Shown piece by piece: positions 49,477 through 58,321 of a stretch of 64,000 nt of DNA. The stretch is from Pseudomonas serboccidentalis. Lineage in GTDB: Bacteria; Pseudomonadota; Gammaproteobacteria; Pseudomonadales; Pseudomonadaceae. Where the stretch lies: contig NZ_CP101655.1 in the NCBI RefSeq assembly GCF_028830055.1, positions 3,355,229 to 3,419,228 of the forward strand. The letters run 5' to 3'. The notes under the pieces are model-generated. The model did not search any database, had not been told where the DNA came from, and saw nothing but the letters and a program-made list of their open reading frames with translations. Each line of letters starts with the position of its first letter. Within the stretch, counting starts at the first letter, position 1. Both the position numbers and the translations under genes were made by a program.

Positions 49477-51528
49477 TTGAAGCTGGAACTCAAGAACAGC
49501 TTGTCGGTGAAGTTGCTCCGGGTCGTGCTCCTTTCGGCATTGATCGTCGGCGTGGTCTTGAGCTGCGCCCAGATCGTCTTCGACGCTTACAAGACCCGCC
49601 AGGCCGTGGCCGGCGACGCCCAACGGATCCTCGACATGTTCCGCGACCCGTCCACTCAGGCTGTCTACAGCCTGGACCGGGAAATGGGCATGCAGGTGAT
49701 CGAAGGCCTGTTCCAGGACGACGCCGTGCGCCAGGCCTCCATCGGCCATCCCAACGAAGCGATGCTCGCGCAAAAGTCCCGTGAGTTGCAGCATTCCAAC
49801 AGCCGTTGGCTGACCGACCTGATCCTCGGCCAGGAACGCACCTTCACCACACAATTGGTCGGTCGCGGCCCCTATAGCGAGTATTACGGCGACCTGAGCA
49901 TCACCCTCGACACCGCCACCTACGGCGAGAGTTTCATCGTCAGTTCGGTGATCATTTTCATTTCCGGTGTGCTGCGCGCCCTGGCCATGGGCCTGGTGCT
50001 GTATCTGGTCTATCACTGGCTGCTGACCAGACCGCTGTCGCGGATCATCGAGCACCTGACCGAAATCAATCCGGATCGCCCCAGCGAACACAAGATTCCG
50101 CAGATCAAGGGCCACGAGAAAAACGAACTCGGGATCTGGATCAACACCGCCAACCAGTTGCTCGAATCGATCGAGCGCAATACCCACCTGCGCCACGAAG
50201 CAGAAAACAGCCTGCTGCGCATGGCGCAGTACGACTTCCTCACCGGCCTGCCAAACCGCCAGCAACTGCAGCAGCAACTGGACAAGATTCTGGTCGACGC
50301 CGGCAAGCTGCAACGCCGGGTCGCGGTGTTGTGTGTGGGCCTGGATGATTTCAAAGGGATCAACGAACAGTTCAGCTACCAGACCGGCGACCAGTTGCTG
50401 CTGGCACTGGCCGATCGCCTGCGTGCCCACAGTGGCCGCCTTGGCGCCCTCGCCCGTCTGGGTGGCGATCAGTTCGCCCTGGTGCAGGCGGATATCGAAC
50501 AGCCTTACGAAGCGGCGGAACTGGCGCAGAGCATCCTCGATGATCTGGAAGCGGCGTTTGCCCTCGACCATCAGGAAATCCGCCTGCGCGCGACCATCGG
50601 CATCACCCTGTTCCCTGAGGATGGCGACAGCACCGAGAAGCTGTTGCAGAAGGCCGAGCAGACCATGACGCTGGCCAAGACCCGCTCGCGCAACCGCTAT
50701 CAGTTCTACATCGCCAGCGTCGACAGCGAGATGCGTCGGCGCCGCGAACTGGAAAAAGACCTGCGCGACGCATTGATTCGCGACCAGTTCTATCTGGTCT
50801 ATCAGCCGCAGATCAGCTATCGCGATCACCGCGTGGTCGGAGTCGAGGCATTGATCCGCTGGCAACACCCGGAACACGGCCTGGTGCCGCCGGACCTGTT
50901 CATCCCGCTGGCCGAGCAGAACGGCACGATCATCGCCATCGGCGAATGGGTGCTCGATCAGGCCTGCAAGCAATTGCGCGAATGGCACGATCAAGGCTTC
51001 GTGGATCTGCGCATGGCGGTCAACCTGTCCACCGTGCAACTGCACCATGCCGAGTTGCCGCGGGTGGTCAACAACCTGCTGCAGATCTACCGTTTACCGC
51101 CACGCAGCCTGGAGCTGGAAGTCACCGAAACCGGCCTGATGGAAGACATCAGCACCGCCGCCCAGCATCTGCTGAGCCTGCGCCGTTCCGGGGCGCTGAT
51201 CGCCATCGACGACTTCGGCACCGGTTATTCATCGCTGAGCTATCTGAAAAGCCTGCCGCTGGACAAGATCAAGATCGACAAGAGCTTCGTGCAGGACCTG
51301 CTGGATGACGACGACGATGCAACCATCGTTCGCGCGATCATTCAACTGGGCAAAAGCCTGGGCATGCAGGTGATCGCCGAGGGCGTGGAAACCGCCGAAC
51401 AAGAGTCCTACATCATCTCCGAAGGCTGTCACGAAGGTCAGGGTTACCACTACAGCAAGCCGCTGCCTGCCCGGGAACTGAGCGCCTATCTCAAGCAGGC
51501 CCAGCGCAGTAACGCGGCTATTTTATAA
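49477..51528 (+). CDS. bifA: Cyclic di-GMP phosphodiesterase with degenerate GGDEF and EAL domains
   Basis: A 683-residue membrane protein, close to P. aeruginosa BifA in length. A segment at 12-32, a periplasmic part and a second segment at 150-180 are followed by a HAMP-like region. The GGDEF domain has an altered GGDQF site (about 329-333), so no cyclase activity is expected. The EAL domain carries VEALIRW (about 454), NLSTVQL, the metal pair in AIDDFGTGYSSLSYLK and EGVET, and should cleave c-di-GMP. The start codon is TTG (49477), chosen because MKLELKNSLSVKLLRVVLLS is the family N-terminus and AAGGAA lies before it. In P. aeruginosa BifA opposes SadC in swarming and biofilm control; both genes are in this window. 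Confidence 0.92.
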   Translation: MKLELKNSLSVKLLRVVLLSALIVGVVLSCAQIVFDAYKTRQAVAGDAQRILDMFRDPSTQAVYSLDREMGMQVIEGLFQDDAVRQASIGHPNEAMLAQKSRELQHSNSRWLTDLILGQERTFTTQLVGRGPYSEYYGDLSITLDTATYGESFIVSSVIIFISGVLRALAMGLVLYLVYHWLLTRPLSRIIEHLTEINPDRPSEHKIPQIKGHEKNELGIWINTANQLLESIERNTHLRHEAENSLLRMAQYDFLTGLPNRQQLQQQLDKILVDAGKLQRRVAVLCVGLDDFKGINEQFSYQTGDQLLLALADRLRAHSGRLGALARLGGDQFALVQADIEQPYEAAELAQSILDDLEAAFALDHQEIRLRATIGITLFPEDGDSTEKLLQKAEQTMTLAKTRSRNRYQFYIASVDSEMRRRRELEKDLRDALIRDQFYLVYQPQISYRDHRVVGVEALIRWQHPEHGLVPPDLFIPLAEQNGTIIAIGEWVLDQACKQLREWHDQGFVDLRMAVNLSTVQLHHAELPRVVNNLLQIYRLPPRSLELEVTETGLMEDISTAAQHLLSLRRSGALIAIDDFGTGYSSLSYLKSLPLDKIKIDKSFVQDLLDDDDDATIVRAIIQLGKSLGMQVIAEGVETAEQESYIISEGCHEGQGYHYSKPLPARELSAYLKQAQRSNAAIL

Positions 51529-51578
51529 AAGCCAAAGATCGCGTAAATAAGAAATATTTCCAGCCACAGCCCTTTACA

Positions 51579-51603
51579 CATAATGCGAAAGATTTGCATT
51601 ATG
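51579..51603. promoter_or_regulatory. Dyad upstream of icmP, possible Fur operator
   Basis: CATAATGC and GCATTATG, perfect 8-base arms 9 bases apart, centred 70 bases before the icmP ATG. Fur heptamer positions are only partly matched (TGCGAAA-G-ATTTGCA). The site overlaps a possible -10 (CATTAT). Fur is proposed because imelysin operons are commonly iron-regulated. Confidence 0.45.
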
Positions 51604-51660
51604 TCGCAGCTTTGCGCACCCGCGCCCTGTCCATTCAATTACCGAAGCAGGATGTTCGCC

Positions 51661-53004
51661 ATGATTCGTATGCCTCTGGCTACCGCCAGTCTGCTGGCCA
51701 TCGCTATTTCCCTCGCCGGTTGCGGCGAAGGCAAAGAGAAGGCAGCCGCCCCGGCCGCGCCGACTCCGGCCGCCAGCACCGCCGCTGCAGCAGCACCTGC
51801 CGCTGCCGGTAAAGTCGATGAAGCCGCCGCCAAGGCTGTGGTCGCGCACTACGCCGACATGGTCTTCGCCGTCTACAGCGATGCCGAATCTACCGCGAAA
51901 ACCCTGCAAACCGCCGTCGACGCGTTCCTCGCCAAGCCGAACGCCGACACCCTGAAAGCCGCCAAGGCTGCCTGGGTCGCCGCGCGCGTGCCTTACCTGC
52001 AGAGCGAAGTATTCCGCTTCGGCAACACCATCATCGACGACTGGGAAGGTCAGGTGAACGCCTGGCCGCTGGACGAAGGCCTGATCGACTACGTCGACAA
52101 ATCCTACGAACACGCACTGGGTAACCCGGGTGCCACCGCCAACATCATCGCCAACACTGAAGTCCAGGTCGGCGAAGACAAGGTCGACGTGAAAGACATC
52201 ACCCCGGAAAAACTCGCCAGCCTCAACGAGCTGGGCGGTTCCGAAGCCAACGTCGCCACCGGCTACCACGCCATAGAATTCCTGCTCTGGGGCCAGGACC
52301 TGAACGGCACCGGCCCGGGCGCCGGCAACCGTCCGGCTTCGGACTACCTGGAAGGCGCAGGCGCCACCGGCGGTCACAACGATCGTCGCCGTGCCTACCT
52401 GAAAGCCGTGACCCAGCTGCTGGTCAGCGACCTGGAAGAAATGGTCGGCAACTGGAAGCCGAACGTCGCCGACAACTACCGTGCCACCCTGGAAGCCGAA
52501 CCGGCTGAAAGCGGTCTGCGCAAAATGCTGTTCGGCATGGGCAGCCTGTCCCTGGGTGAACTGGCGGGCGAGCGCATGAAGGTTTCCCTGGAAGCCAACT
52601 CGCCGGAAGACGAACAGGATTGCTTCAGCGACAACACCCACAACTCGCACTTCTACGACGCCAAAGGCATTCGTAACGTGTACCTGGGCGAGTACACCCG
52701 TGTTGACGGCACCAAGATGACCGGCGCCAGCCTGTCGTCGCTGGTGGCCAAGGCCGACCCGGCTGCCGACACCACGCTGAAAGCCGATCTGGCCGCTACC
52801 GAAGCCAAGATCCAGGTCATGGTCGATCACGCCAACAAGGGTGAGCACTACGACCAGTTGATCGCTGCCGGCAACACCGCCGGCAACCAGATCGTTCGCG
52901 ACGCCATCGCATCCCTGGTCAAGCAGACCGGTTCGATCGAAGCCGCTGCCGGCAAACTGGGCATCAGCGACCTGAACCCGGACAACGCTGATCACGAGTT
53001 CTGA
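51661..53004 (+). CDS. icmP: Imelysin-family lipoprotein, insulin-cleaving metalloproteinase outer membrane protein
   Basis: A 447-residue exported lipoprotein with a lipobox (SLAGC, Cys22) and an A/P-rich linker to residue 50. The imelysin (M75) domain follows, with the signature GYHAIEFLLWGQD that contains the HxxE putative metal site. The family is tied to iron uptake; P. aeruginosa IcmP was described as a metalloproteinase, though catalysis by the family is doubted. It heads a run of genes (icmP, dihaem protein, second imelysin, DUF1513 protein), as in PAO1 PA4370-4373. The ATG at 51661 was preferred because it directly starts the signal peptide; an ATG at 51652 is three codons upstream. 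A terminator follows, so the later genes may have their own promoter. Confidence 0.9.
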   Translation: MIRMPLATASLLAIAISLAGCGEGKEKAAAPAAPTPAASTAAAAAPAAAGKVDEAAAKAVVAHYADMVFAVYSDAESTAKTLQTAVDAFLAKPNADTLKAAKAAWVAARVPYLQSEVFRFGNTIIDDWEGQVNAWPLDEGLIDYVDKSYEHALGNPGATANIIANTEVQVGEDKVDVKDITPEKLASLNELGGSEANVATGYHAIEFLLWGQDLNGTGPGAGNRPASDYLEGAGATGGHNDRRRAYLKAVTQLLVSDLEEMVGNWKPNVADNYRATLEAEPAESGLRKMLFGMGSLSLGELAGERMKVSLEANSPEDEQDCFSDNTHNSHFYDAKGIRNVYLGEYTRVDGTKMTGASLSSLVAKADPAADTTLKADLAATEAKIQVMVDHANKGEHYDQLIAAGNTAGNQIVRDAIASLVKQTGSIEAAAGKLGISDLNPDNADHEF

Positions 53005-53023
53005 TCAACGCTGGCTGCACAAG

Positions 53024-53048
53024 AAGGCGACCTTGGGGTCGCCTTTTT
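53024..53048 (+). terminator. Rho-independent terminator of icmP
   Basis: AAGGCGACC (53024-53032), TTGG, GGTCGCCTT (53037-53045), followed by TTT. Confidence 0.9.
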
Positions 53049-53071
53049 CATGCCTGCCAAACACATTCCCA

Positions 53072-53157
53072 TGTAGGAGCTGCCGCAGGCTGCGATCTTT
53101 TGATTTTGCTTTTTAAGATCAAGATCAAAAGATCGCAGCCTGCGGCAGCTCCTACAG
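53072..53157. repeat. REP pair, class B
   Basis: GGAGCTGCCGCAGGCTGCGA and its exact inverse. Confidence 0.9.
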
Positions 53158-53276
53158 AGGATTTGCAGGGGCCTTCAGAGTTGTTCCATATCAAGCAAAC
53201 GATAATTCCTCTTATTCAAACTCCCTCGCCCTGTTAGACTTTGCGCCTTTGTTTTCGCCCCTTCGCAGGATGTCTG

Positions 53277-54704
53277 ATGCCCTCGCTGCCTCTTCGCTTG
53301 TCCGCACTGATTCTGGCCCTGGGCCTGAGTGCCTGCGATGACGCCCCGCGCTTTACCAAGGCTGAGCCCGGTGAAGCGCGTTCGGGCGGCGCGGCGACCG
53401 TGCGCAAGACCGATCAGAATGCATTCTCCCTGCCTTCGGCCAATCTGCCGCCGTCGCGCCGGGTCGATTTCAGTGTCGGCAACAGCTTCTTCCGCAGCCC
53501 CTGGGTGATCGCACCGTCGACCACCACCGCCCGCGATGGCCTCGGTCCGTTGTTCAACACCAACGCCTGCCAGAACTGCCACATCAAGGACGGTCGCGGC
53601 CACCCGCCAGCACCGGATGCGGCGAACGCAGTGTCGATGCTGGTGCGCCTGTCGATTCCCGATTCGCCGGCCTATGTCAAAGTCATCGAGCAAGTCGGCG
53701 TAGTGCCGGAGCCGGTCTACGGCGGCCAGTTTCAGGACATGGCGGTGCCCGGGGTCACGCCGGAAGGCAAGGTGCGCGTCGAGTACACCCCGCTGCCGAT
53801 CCGCTTCAAGGACGGCACCGAAGTGGAGCTGCGCAAACCGGTTCTGCAATTCACGCAATTGGGCTACGGCCCGATGCACCCGGACACGCGCTTCTCGGCC
53901 CGTGTCGCGCCGCCGATGATCGGCCTCGGCCTGCTCGAAGCCATCCCGCAAGAGGCGATCCTCGCCAACGCCGCCGCGCAGGCCAAGGCAAACAACGGCA
54001 TCAATGGCCGGCCGAATCGGGTCTGGGACGATGAGCTACAGAAAACCGTCATCGGTCGATTTGGCTGGAAAGCCGGGCAACCGAATCTCAATCAGCAGAA
54101 TGTTCACGCGTTTTCCGGCGACATGGGCCTCACCACCCGCCTGAGGCCCTTCGATGACTGCACCGACACGCAAACCGCCTGCAAACAGGCGCCCAACGGC
54201 AATGGCCCGGATGGCGAGCCGGAAGTCAGCGACAACATCCTGCGCCTGGTGCTGTTCTACACCCGCAACCTCGCGGTGCCGGCGCGCCGTGGCGTCAACG
54301 ACGAACACGTACTGGCCGGCAAGAACCTGTTTTTCCAGGCGGGCTGCCAGTCCTGTCACACCCCCCAATACACCACCGCCGCCAACGCCGCCGAACCTGA
54401 ACTGGCCAATCAAGTGATTCGCCCGTACAGCGATCTGCTGCTGCATGACATGGGCGACGGTCTGGCCGACAACCGCACTGAATTCCAGGCTTCCGGCCGC
54501 GACTGGCGCACCCCGCCGTTGTGGGGGATCGGCCTGACGCAGGCGGTCAGTGGCCACACTCAGTTTCTGCATGACGGCCGCGCCCGCAATCTGCTCGAAG
54601 CCGTGCTCTGGCATGGCGGCGAAGCGCAGAAGGCGCAGCAACAGGTTTTGTCTTTCAACGCCGAACAGCGTGCCGCGCTGCTGGCGTTCTTGAACTCACT
54701 TTAA
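53277..54704 (+). CDS. Dihaem c-type cytochrome lipoprotein (DUF1111, thiol oxidoreductase-like)
   Basis: A 475-residue exported protein. The signal peptide ends in a lipobox (LSAC, about Cys20). Two haem-binding CxxCH motifs are present, CQNCH near residue 100 and CQSCH near 360, so it is a periplasmic or outer-membrane dihaem cytochrome of the DUF1111 family, distantly like MauG/cytochrome c peroxidases. Possible roles are peroxide reduction or electron exchange with iron. It lies between two imelysin genes, which suggests a function in iron acquisition, for example redox conversion of iron. The ATG at 53277 follows CGCAGGAT. The last codon is 26 bases before the next gene. Confidence 0.88.
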   Translation: MPSLPLRLSALILALGLSACDDAPRFTKAEPGEARSGGAATVRKTDQNAFSLPSANLPPSRRVDFSVGNSFFRSPWVIAPSTTTARDGLGPLFNTNACQNCHIKDGRGHPPAPDAANAVSMLVRLSIPDSPAYVKVIEQVGVVPEPVYGGQFQDMAVPGVTPEGKVRVEYTPLPIRFKDGTEVELRKPVLQFTQLGYGPMHPDTRFSARVAPPMIGLGLLEAIPQEAILANAAAQAKANNGINGRPNRVWDDELQKTVIGRFGWKAGQPNLNQQNVHAFSGDMGLTTRLRPFDDCTDTQTACKQAPNGNGPDGEPEVSDNILRLVLFYTRNLAVPARRGVNDEHVLAGKNLFFQAGCQSCHTPQYTTAANAAEPELANQVIRPYSDLLLHDMGDGLADNRTEFQASGRDWRTPPLWGIGLTQAVSGHTQFLHDGRARNLLEAVLWHGGEAQKAQQQVLSFNAEQRAALLAFLNSL

Positions 54705-54730
54705 ACACTTAAAAGAATCGGGAGCCCGAC

Positions 54731-55795
54731 ATGTTCCGTCCCAAGTTGTTGTTCACCAGCCTTGCCGCGCTCGCCCTCGGCGCCTGCTCGCCGCAGGATC
54801 CGCAAGCAGTCACCTCGGCGGCCATCGCCAAATCGGTGATCCTGCCGACCTACACCCGTTGGGTCGAAGCCGACAAGCAACTGGCCGTCAGCGCCCTCGC
54901 CTACTGCCAGGGCAAGGAAACCCTGGAAACCGCCCGCGCCGACTTCCTGCATGCGCAGAAAGCCTGGGCCGAGCTGCAACCGCTGCTGATCGGGCCGCTG
55001 GCCGAGGGCAACCGTTCGTGGCAGGTGCAGTTCTGGCCGGACAAGAAGAACCTCGTCGGCCGTCAGGTCGAGCAACTGGTCGTCGCCCAGCCGCAGATCG
55101 ATGCCGCCGCCCTGGCCAAATCGAGCGTGGTGGTTCAGGGCCTGTCGGCTTACGAATACATCCTGTTCGATGAAAAGCCGGACGTCGCCAACGCTGAACA
55201 AAAAGCCAAATACTGCCCACTGCTGATCGCCATCGGCGAGCGTCAGAAGCAACTGGCCGAAGAGATTCTGCAAAGCTGGAACAACACCGACGGCATGCTC
55301 GCGCAGATGAGCAAGTTCCCTAACCAGCGCTACGCCGACTCCCACGAAGCGATCGCCGATCTGCTGCGTGTGCAGGTCACCGCCCTCGACACCCTGAAGA
55401 AAAAACTCGGCACGCCGATGGGCCGCCAGAGCAAGGGTGTGCCGCAGCCGTTCCAGGCGGATGCATGGCGCAGCCAGTCGTCGCTGACCGCGCTGGAAGC
55501 CAGCCTTGCCGCGGCCAAAACCGTCTGGGAAGGCGTCGACAACAAAGGCCTGCGCGGTCTGTTGCCGGCCGAGCAGAAACCGTTGGCAGACAAAATCGAC
55601 GCCGCCTACGCCGCGTCGCTGGAACTGTTCGGCAGCACTCAGCGCTCGCTGACCGAAATGCTCGCCGACGACGCTGGTCGCCAGCAACTCAACGACCTCT
55701 ACGACAGCCTCAACGTCGTCCATCGCCTGCACGAAGGCGAACTGGCCAAAGCGCTGGGCATTCAACTGGGCTTCAACGCCAACGACGGTGACTGA
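54731..55795 (+). CDS. Second imelysin-family lipoprotein, HxxE motif altered
   Basis: A 354-residue exported protein with a lipobox (ALGAC, Cys19) and an imelysin domain. The motif corresponding to GxHxxE reads GLSAYEYILF, so the histidine is replaced by serine while the glutamate is kept. Any metal site therefore differs from that of IcmP. C-terminal helices match the family (SLNVVHRLHEGELAKALG). The start follows TCGGGAGCCC. Its stop overlaps the next start by TGATG. It is part of the same putative iron-related gene run. Confidence 0.86.
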   Translation: MFRPKLLFTSLAALALGACSPQDPQAVTSAAIAKSVILPTYTRWVEADKQLAVSALAYCQGKETLETARADFLHAQKAWAELQPLLIGPLAEGNRSWQVQFWPDKKNLVGRQVEQLVVAQPQIDAAALAKSSVVVQGLSAYEYILFDEKPDVANAEQKAKYCPLLIAIGERQKQLAEEILQSWNNTDGMLAQMSKFPNQRYADSHEAIADLLRVQVTALDTLKKKLGTPMGRQSKGVPQPFQADAWRSQSSLTALEASLAAAKTVWEGVDNKGLRGLLPAEQKPLADKIDAAYAASLELFGSTQRSLTEMLADDAGRQQLNDLYDSLNVVHRLHEGELAKALGIQLGFNANDGD

Positions 55796-56910
55796 TGAGG
55801 GCAAGTGCCATGCTGCGACGCCAGGCTCTGACTTTAGGTAGTTTGCTGCTGGGAGCAGTGACACTGGGCGGCTGGACGCTGTTCAAGCGCAAGGATCAGA
55901 GCCCACTGTTGCTCTCGGCGCGAGATGACACCGATGGCAGGCACTACGCCGTCGGCTATCGGCTGGACGGCACCCGGGTGTTCGCCACCGAGGTCGGCCA
56001 ACGCTGTCACGACATCATCAACCACCCGACGCTGCCGATCGCGCTGTTCGTCGCCCGCCGCCCGGGCACCGAAAGCTACCTGATCGACCTGCGTGACGGG
56101 GCCTTGCTGCAAACCGTGACGTCGCAGCCGAACCGGCACTTCTACGGCCACGCGGTGGTGCACAAGGACGGTGAGTACCTGTACGCCACCGAGAACGACA
56201 CCACCGATCCGGGTCGCGGCCTGCTTGGGGTGTACAGGTTCGAAGGCGAGCGGCTGGTGCACAGCGGCGAGATTTCCACCCATGGCCTGGGGCCGCATCA
56301 GGTGTCGTGGATGCCCGATGGCGAAACCCTGGTGGTGGCCAACGGCGGGATTCGTACCGAGGCGGAAAGCCGCGTCGACATGAACCTCAACGCCATGGAA
56401 CCGAGCCTGGTGCTGATGCAGCGCGACGGCACCCTGCTGAGCAAGGAAACTCTCGCCCAGCAAATGAACAGCGTGCGCCATCTGGGGATTGCCAGCGACG
56501 GTACCATCGTTGCTGGTCAGCAGTTCATGGGCGTGTCCCACGAGCGTTCGGAGCTGCTGGCGATCAAGCGTCCGGGCCAGCCGTTCGTGGCGTTCCCGGT
56601 GCCGGATCATCAGTTGCAGTCGATGGGGCACTACACCGCCAGCGTCGCCGTGCACAGCGAGCTGCGCCTGGTGGCACTGACCGCGCCGCGCGGCAACAGG
56701 TTCTTCATCTGGGACCTGGACAGCGGCGAAGTGCGCCTCGACGCCCCATTGCCCGATTGCGCCGGCGTCGGTGCGGTGCAGGACGGCTTCGTCGTGACCT
56801 CGGGCCAAGGCCGTTGCCGTTACTACGATTGCCGCCAGGATGAACTGCTGGCCAAACCGCTGGATCTGCCGGCGGGGCTTTGGGACAACCATCTGCACTT
56901 GATGGCATAA
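55795..56910 (+). CDS. DUF1513 predicted beta-propeller protein
   Basis: A 371-residue exported protein with a Tat-like N-terminus (LRRQALTLGSLLLGAVTLGG) and repeated WD/PQQ-like blades such as GHAVVHKDGEYLYATENDTT, GLGPHQVSWMPDGETLVVAN and HSELRLVALTAPRG. DUF1513 proteins are found with imelysins and dihaem cytochromes in proteobacteria, and their function is unknown. ATG at 55795 overlaps the stop of the imelysin gene; ATG at 55810, preceded by GAGGGCAAG, is an alternative. A REP pair follows. Confidence 0.83.
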   Translation: MRASAMLRRQALTLGSLLLGAVTLGGWTLFKRKDQSPLLLSARDDTDGRHYAVGYRLDGTRVFATEVGQRCHDIINHPTLPIALFVARRPGTESYLIDLRDGALLQTVTSQPNRHFYGHAVVHKDGEYLYATENDTTDPGRGLLGVYRFEGERLVHSGEISTHGLGPHQVSWMPDGETLVVANGGIRTEAESRVDMNLNAMEPSLVLMQRDGTLLSKETLAQQMNSVRHLGIASDGTIVAGQQFMGVSHERSELLAIKRPGQPFVAFPVPDHQLQSMGHYTASVAVHSELRLVALTAPRGNRFFIWDLDSGEVRLDAPLPDCAGVGAVQDGFVVTSGQGRCRYYDCRQDELLAKPLDLPAGLWDNHLHLMA

Positions 56911-56934
56911 CCCCCTCTCAAAGATAACGCCTTA

Positions 56935-57059
56935 CCTGTGGCGAGGGGGCTTGCCCCCGGTGGGTTGCGCAGCGACCCCATCTACATTCAGTGATACCGG
57001 GATTGCAGGTTTGACGACGGCTGCGCCGCCGAACGGGGGCAAGCCCCCTCGCCACAGGT
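56935..57059. repeat. REP pair, class C
   Basis: CCTGTGGCGAGGGGGCTTGC and its exact inverse. Confidence 0.88.
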
Positions 57060-57159
57060 TTCCCTTCATACCCTGCAAAAACTGCCAGTTGGAATCCGCA
57101 CCTGACTCGGAGTAATGTGCCCGACTGTCTCACCTGATTTATCCAAGGAACTGGAAAAT

Positions 57160-58308
57160 ATGCTGCGTCGCCGCATGCTGATCATGTTGGGTGTTGTCTT
57201 GCTGGTCGTCCTGGTATTGGGCGGGTACAAAGCCTTTTCGATCTACACCATGATCCAAGGCTTTTCCAAACCCAAACCGCCGATCAGCGTCGCCGTGGCC
57301 AGCGCCACCGAACGGCCGTGGCAGATGCGCCTGCCCACCGTCGGCTCGCTGAAGGCCTTGCAAGGCGTCGAGCTGAGTCTGGAAGTCGCCGGCACCGTCA
57401 CTGAACTCAAATTCGAATCCGGGCAGAAGGTCAAGGCCGGGCAACCGTTGCTGCAACTCGACAGCGCCGTCGAAGCCGCCCTGCTGGAAACCGCCAAAGC
57501 CGACCTGGGCTTGGCGCAACTGGACTTCGGGCGTGGCAGCCAGTTGATCGACAGTCGGGCCATTTCCAAAGGTGAATACGACCGGCTCTCGGCGGTTCTG
57601 CAAAAGGAACGGGCCACGGTGAACCAGCTCAATGCAGCGCTGGCGAAAAAGCGCATGGTCGCGCCGTTCAGCGGCACCATCGGCATCCGTCATGTCGACA
57701 TCGGCGACTACCTCGCCAGCGGCACCAAAATCGCCACGCTGCAGGATCTGAGCAGCCTCTACGCCGACTTCTACGTGCCCGAGCAGTCGATACCGAAACT
57801 GGCGATCGGCCAACCGGTGCAGATCGGCGTCGCGGCCTATCCCGGCCAGAATTTCCCCGGTGCCATCAGCGCGATCAACCCGATTGTCGAGAGCACCACG
57901 CGCAACATTCTGGTTCGCGCGACCCTGGCCAACCCCGACGGCAAGCTGCTGCCGGGCATGTTCGCCAGTCTTGAGGTGTTGCTGCCCGATCCGCAGAAAC
58001 ACATCGTGGTGCCGGAAAGCGCGATCACCTACACCCTCTACGGCAACTCGCTGTACGTGGTCGGGCAAAAGAAGGCCGAGGACGGCAGCGTCGAAAAAGA
58101 CGACAAGGGCCAGCCGGTGCTGATCGCCGAGCGCCGCTTCATCGAGACCGGCGAACGCCGCGATGGCCTGGTGATGATCAACAAGGGCGTGCAGAACGGC
58201 GAACAAGTGGTGACCGCCGGCCAGATCAAACTGGACAACGGCGCGCACATTGCCATCAGCGACGACAAGACCCTCGGCGAGCAGAACAGTCCGCCTCGCG
58301 CCGACTGA
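57160..58308 (+). CDS. mexV: RND efflux periplasmic adaptor (MexV-like)
   Basis: A 382-residue membrane fusion protein with an N-terminal signal/anchor (LIMLGVVLLVVLVLGGYKAF) and no lipobox. The lipoyl half-motifs (VELSLEVAGTVTELKFESGQ and KKRMVAPFSGTIGIRHVDIG) flank a short hairpin (residues 100-150), and a beta-barrel domain follows. It couples the inner-membrane pump encoded next to an outer-membrane channel. The start at 57160 follows CCAAGGAACTGG. Position after the icmP genes matches PAO1 mexV (PA4374). No outer-membrane factor gene follows; MexVW in P. aeruginosa borrows OprM. Confidence 0.86.
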   Translation: MLRRRMLIMLGVVLLVVLVLGGYKAFSIYTMIQGFSKPKPPISVAVASATERPWQMRLPTVGSLKALQGVELSLEVAGTVTELKFESGQKVKAGQPLLQLDSAVEAALLETAKADLGLAQLDFGRGSQLIDSRAISKGEYDRLSAVLQKERATVNQLNAALAKKRMVAPFSGTIGIRHVDIGDYLASGTKIATLQDLSSLYADFYVPEQSIPKLAIGQPVQIGVAAYPGQNFPGAISAINPIVESTTRNILVRATLANPDGKLLPGMFASLEVLLPDPQKHIVVPESAITYTLYGNSLYVVGQKKAEDGSVEKDDKGQPVLIAERRFIETGERRDGLVMINKGVQNGEQVVTAGQIKLDNGAHIAISDDKTLGEQNSPPRAD

Positions 58309-58321
58309 TCAAGGAATCCCC

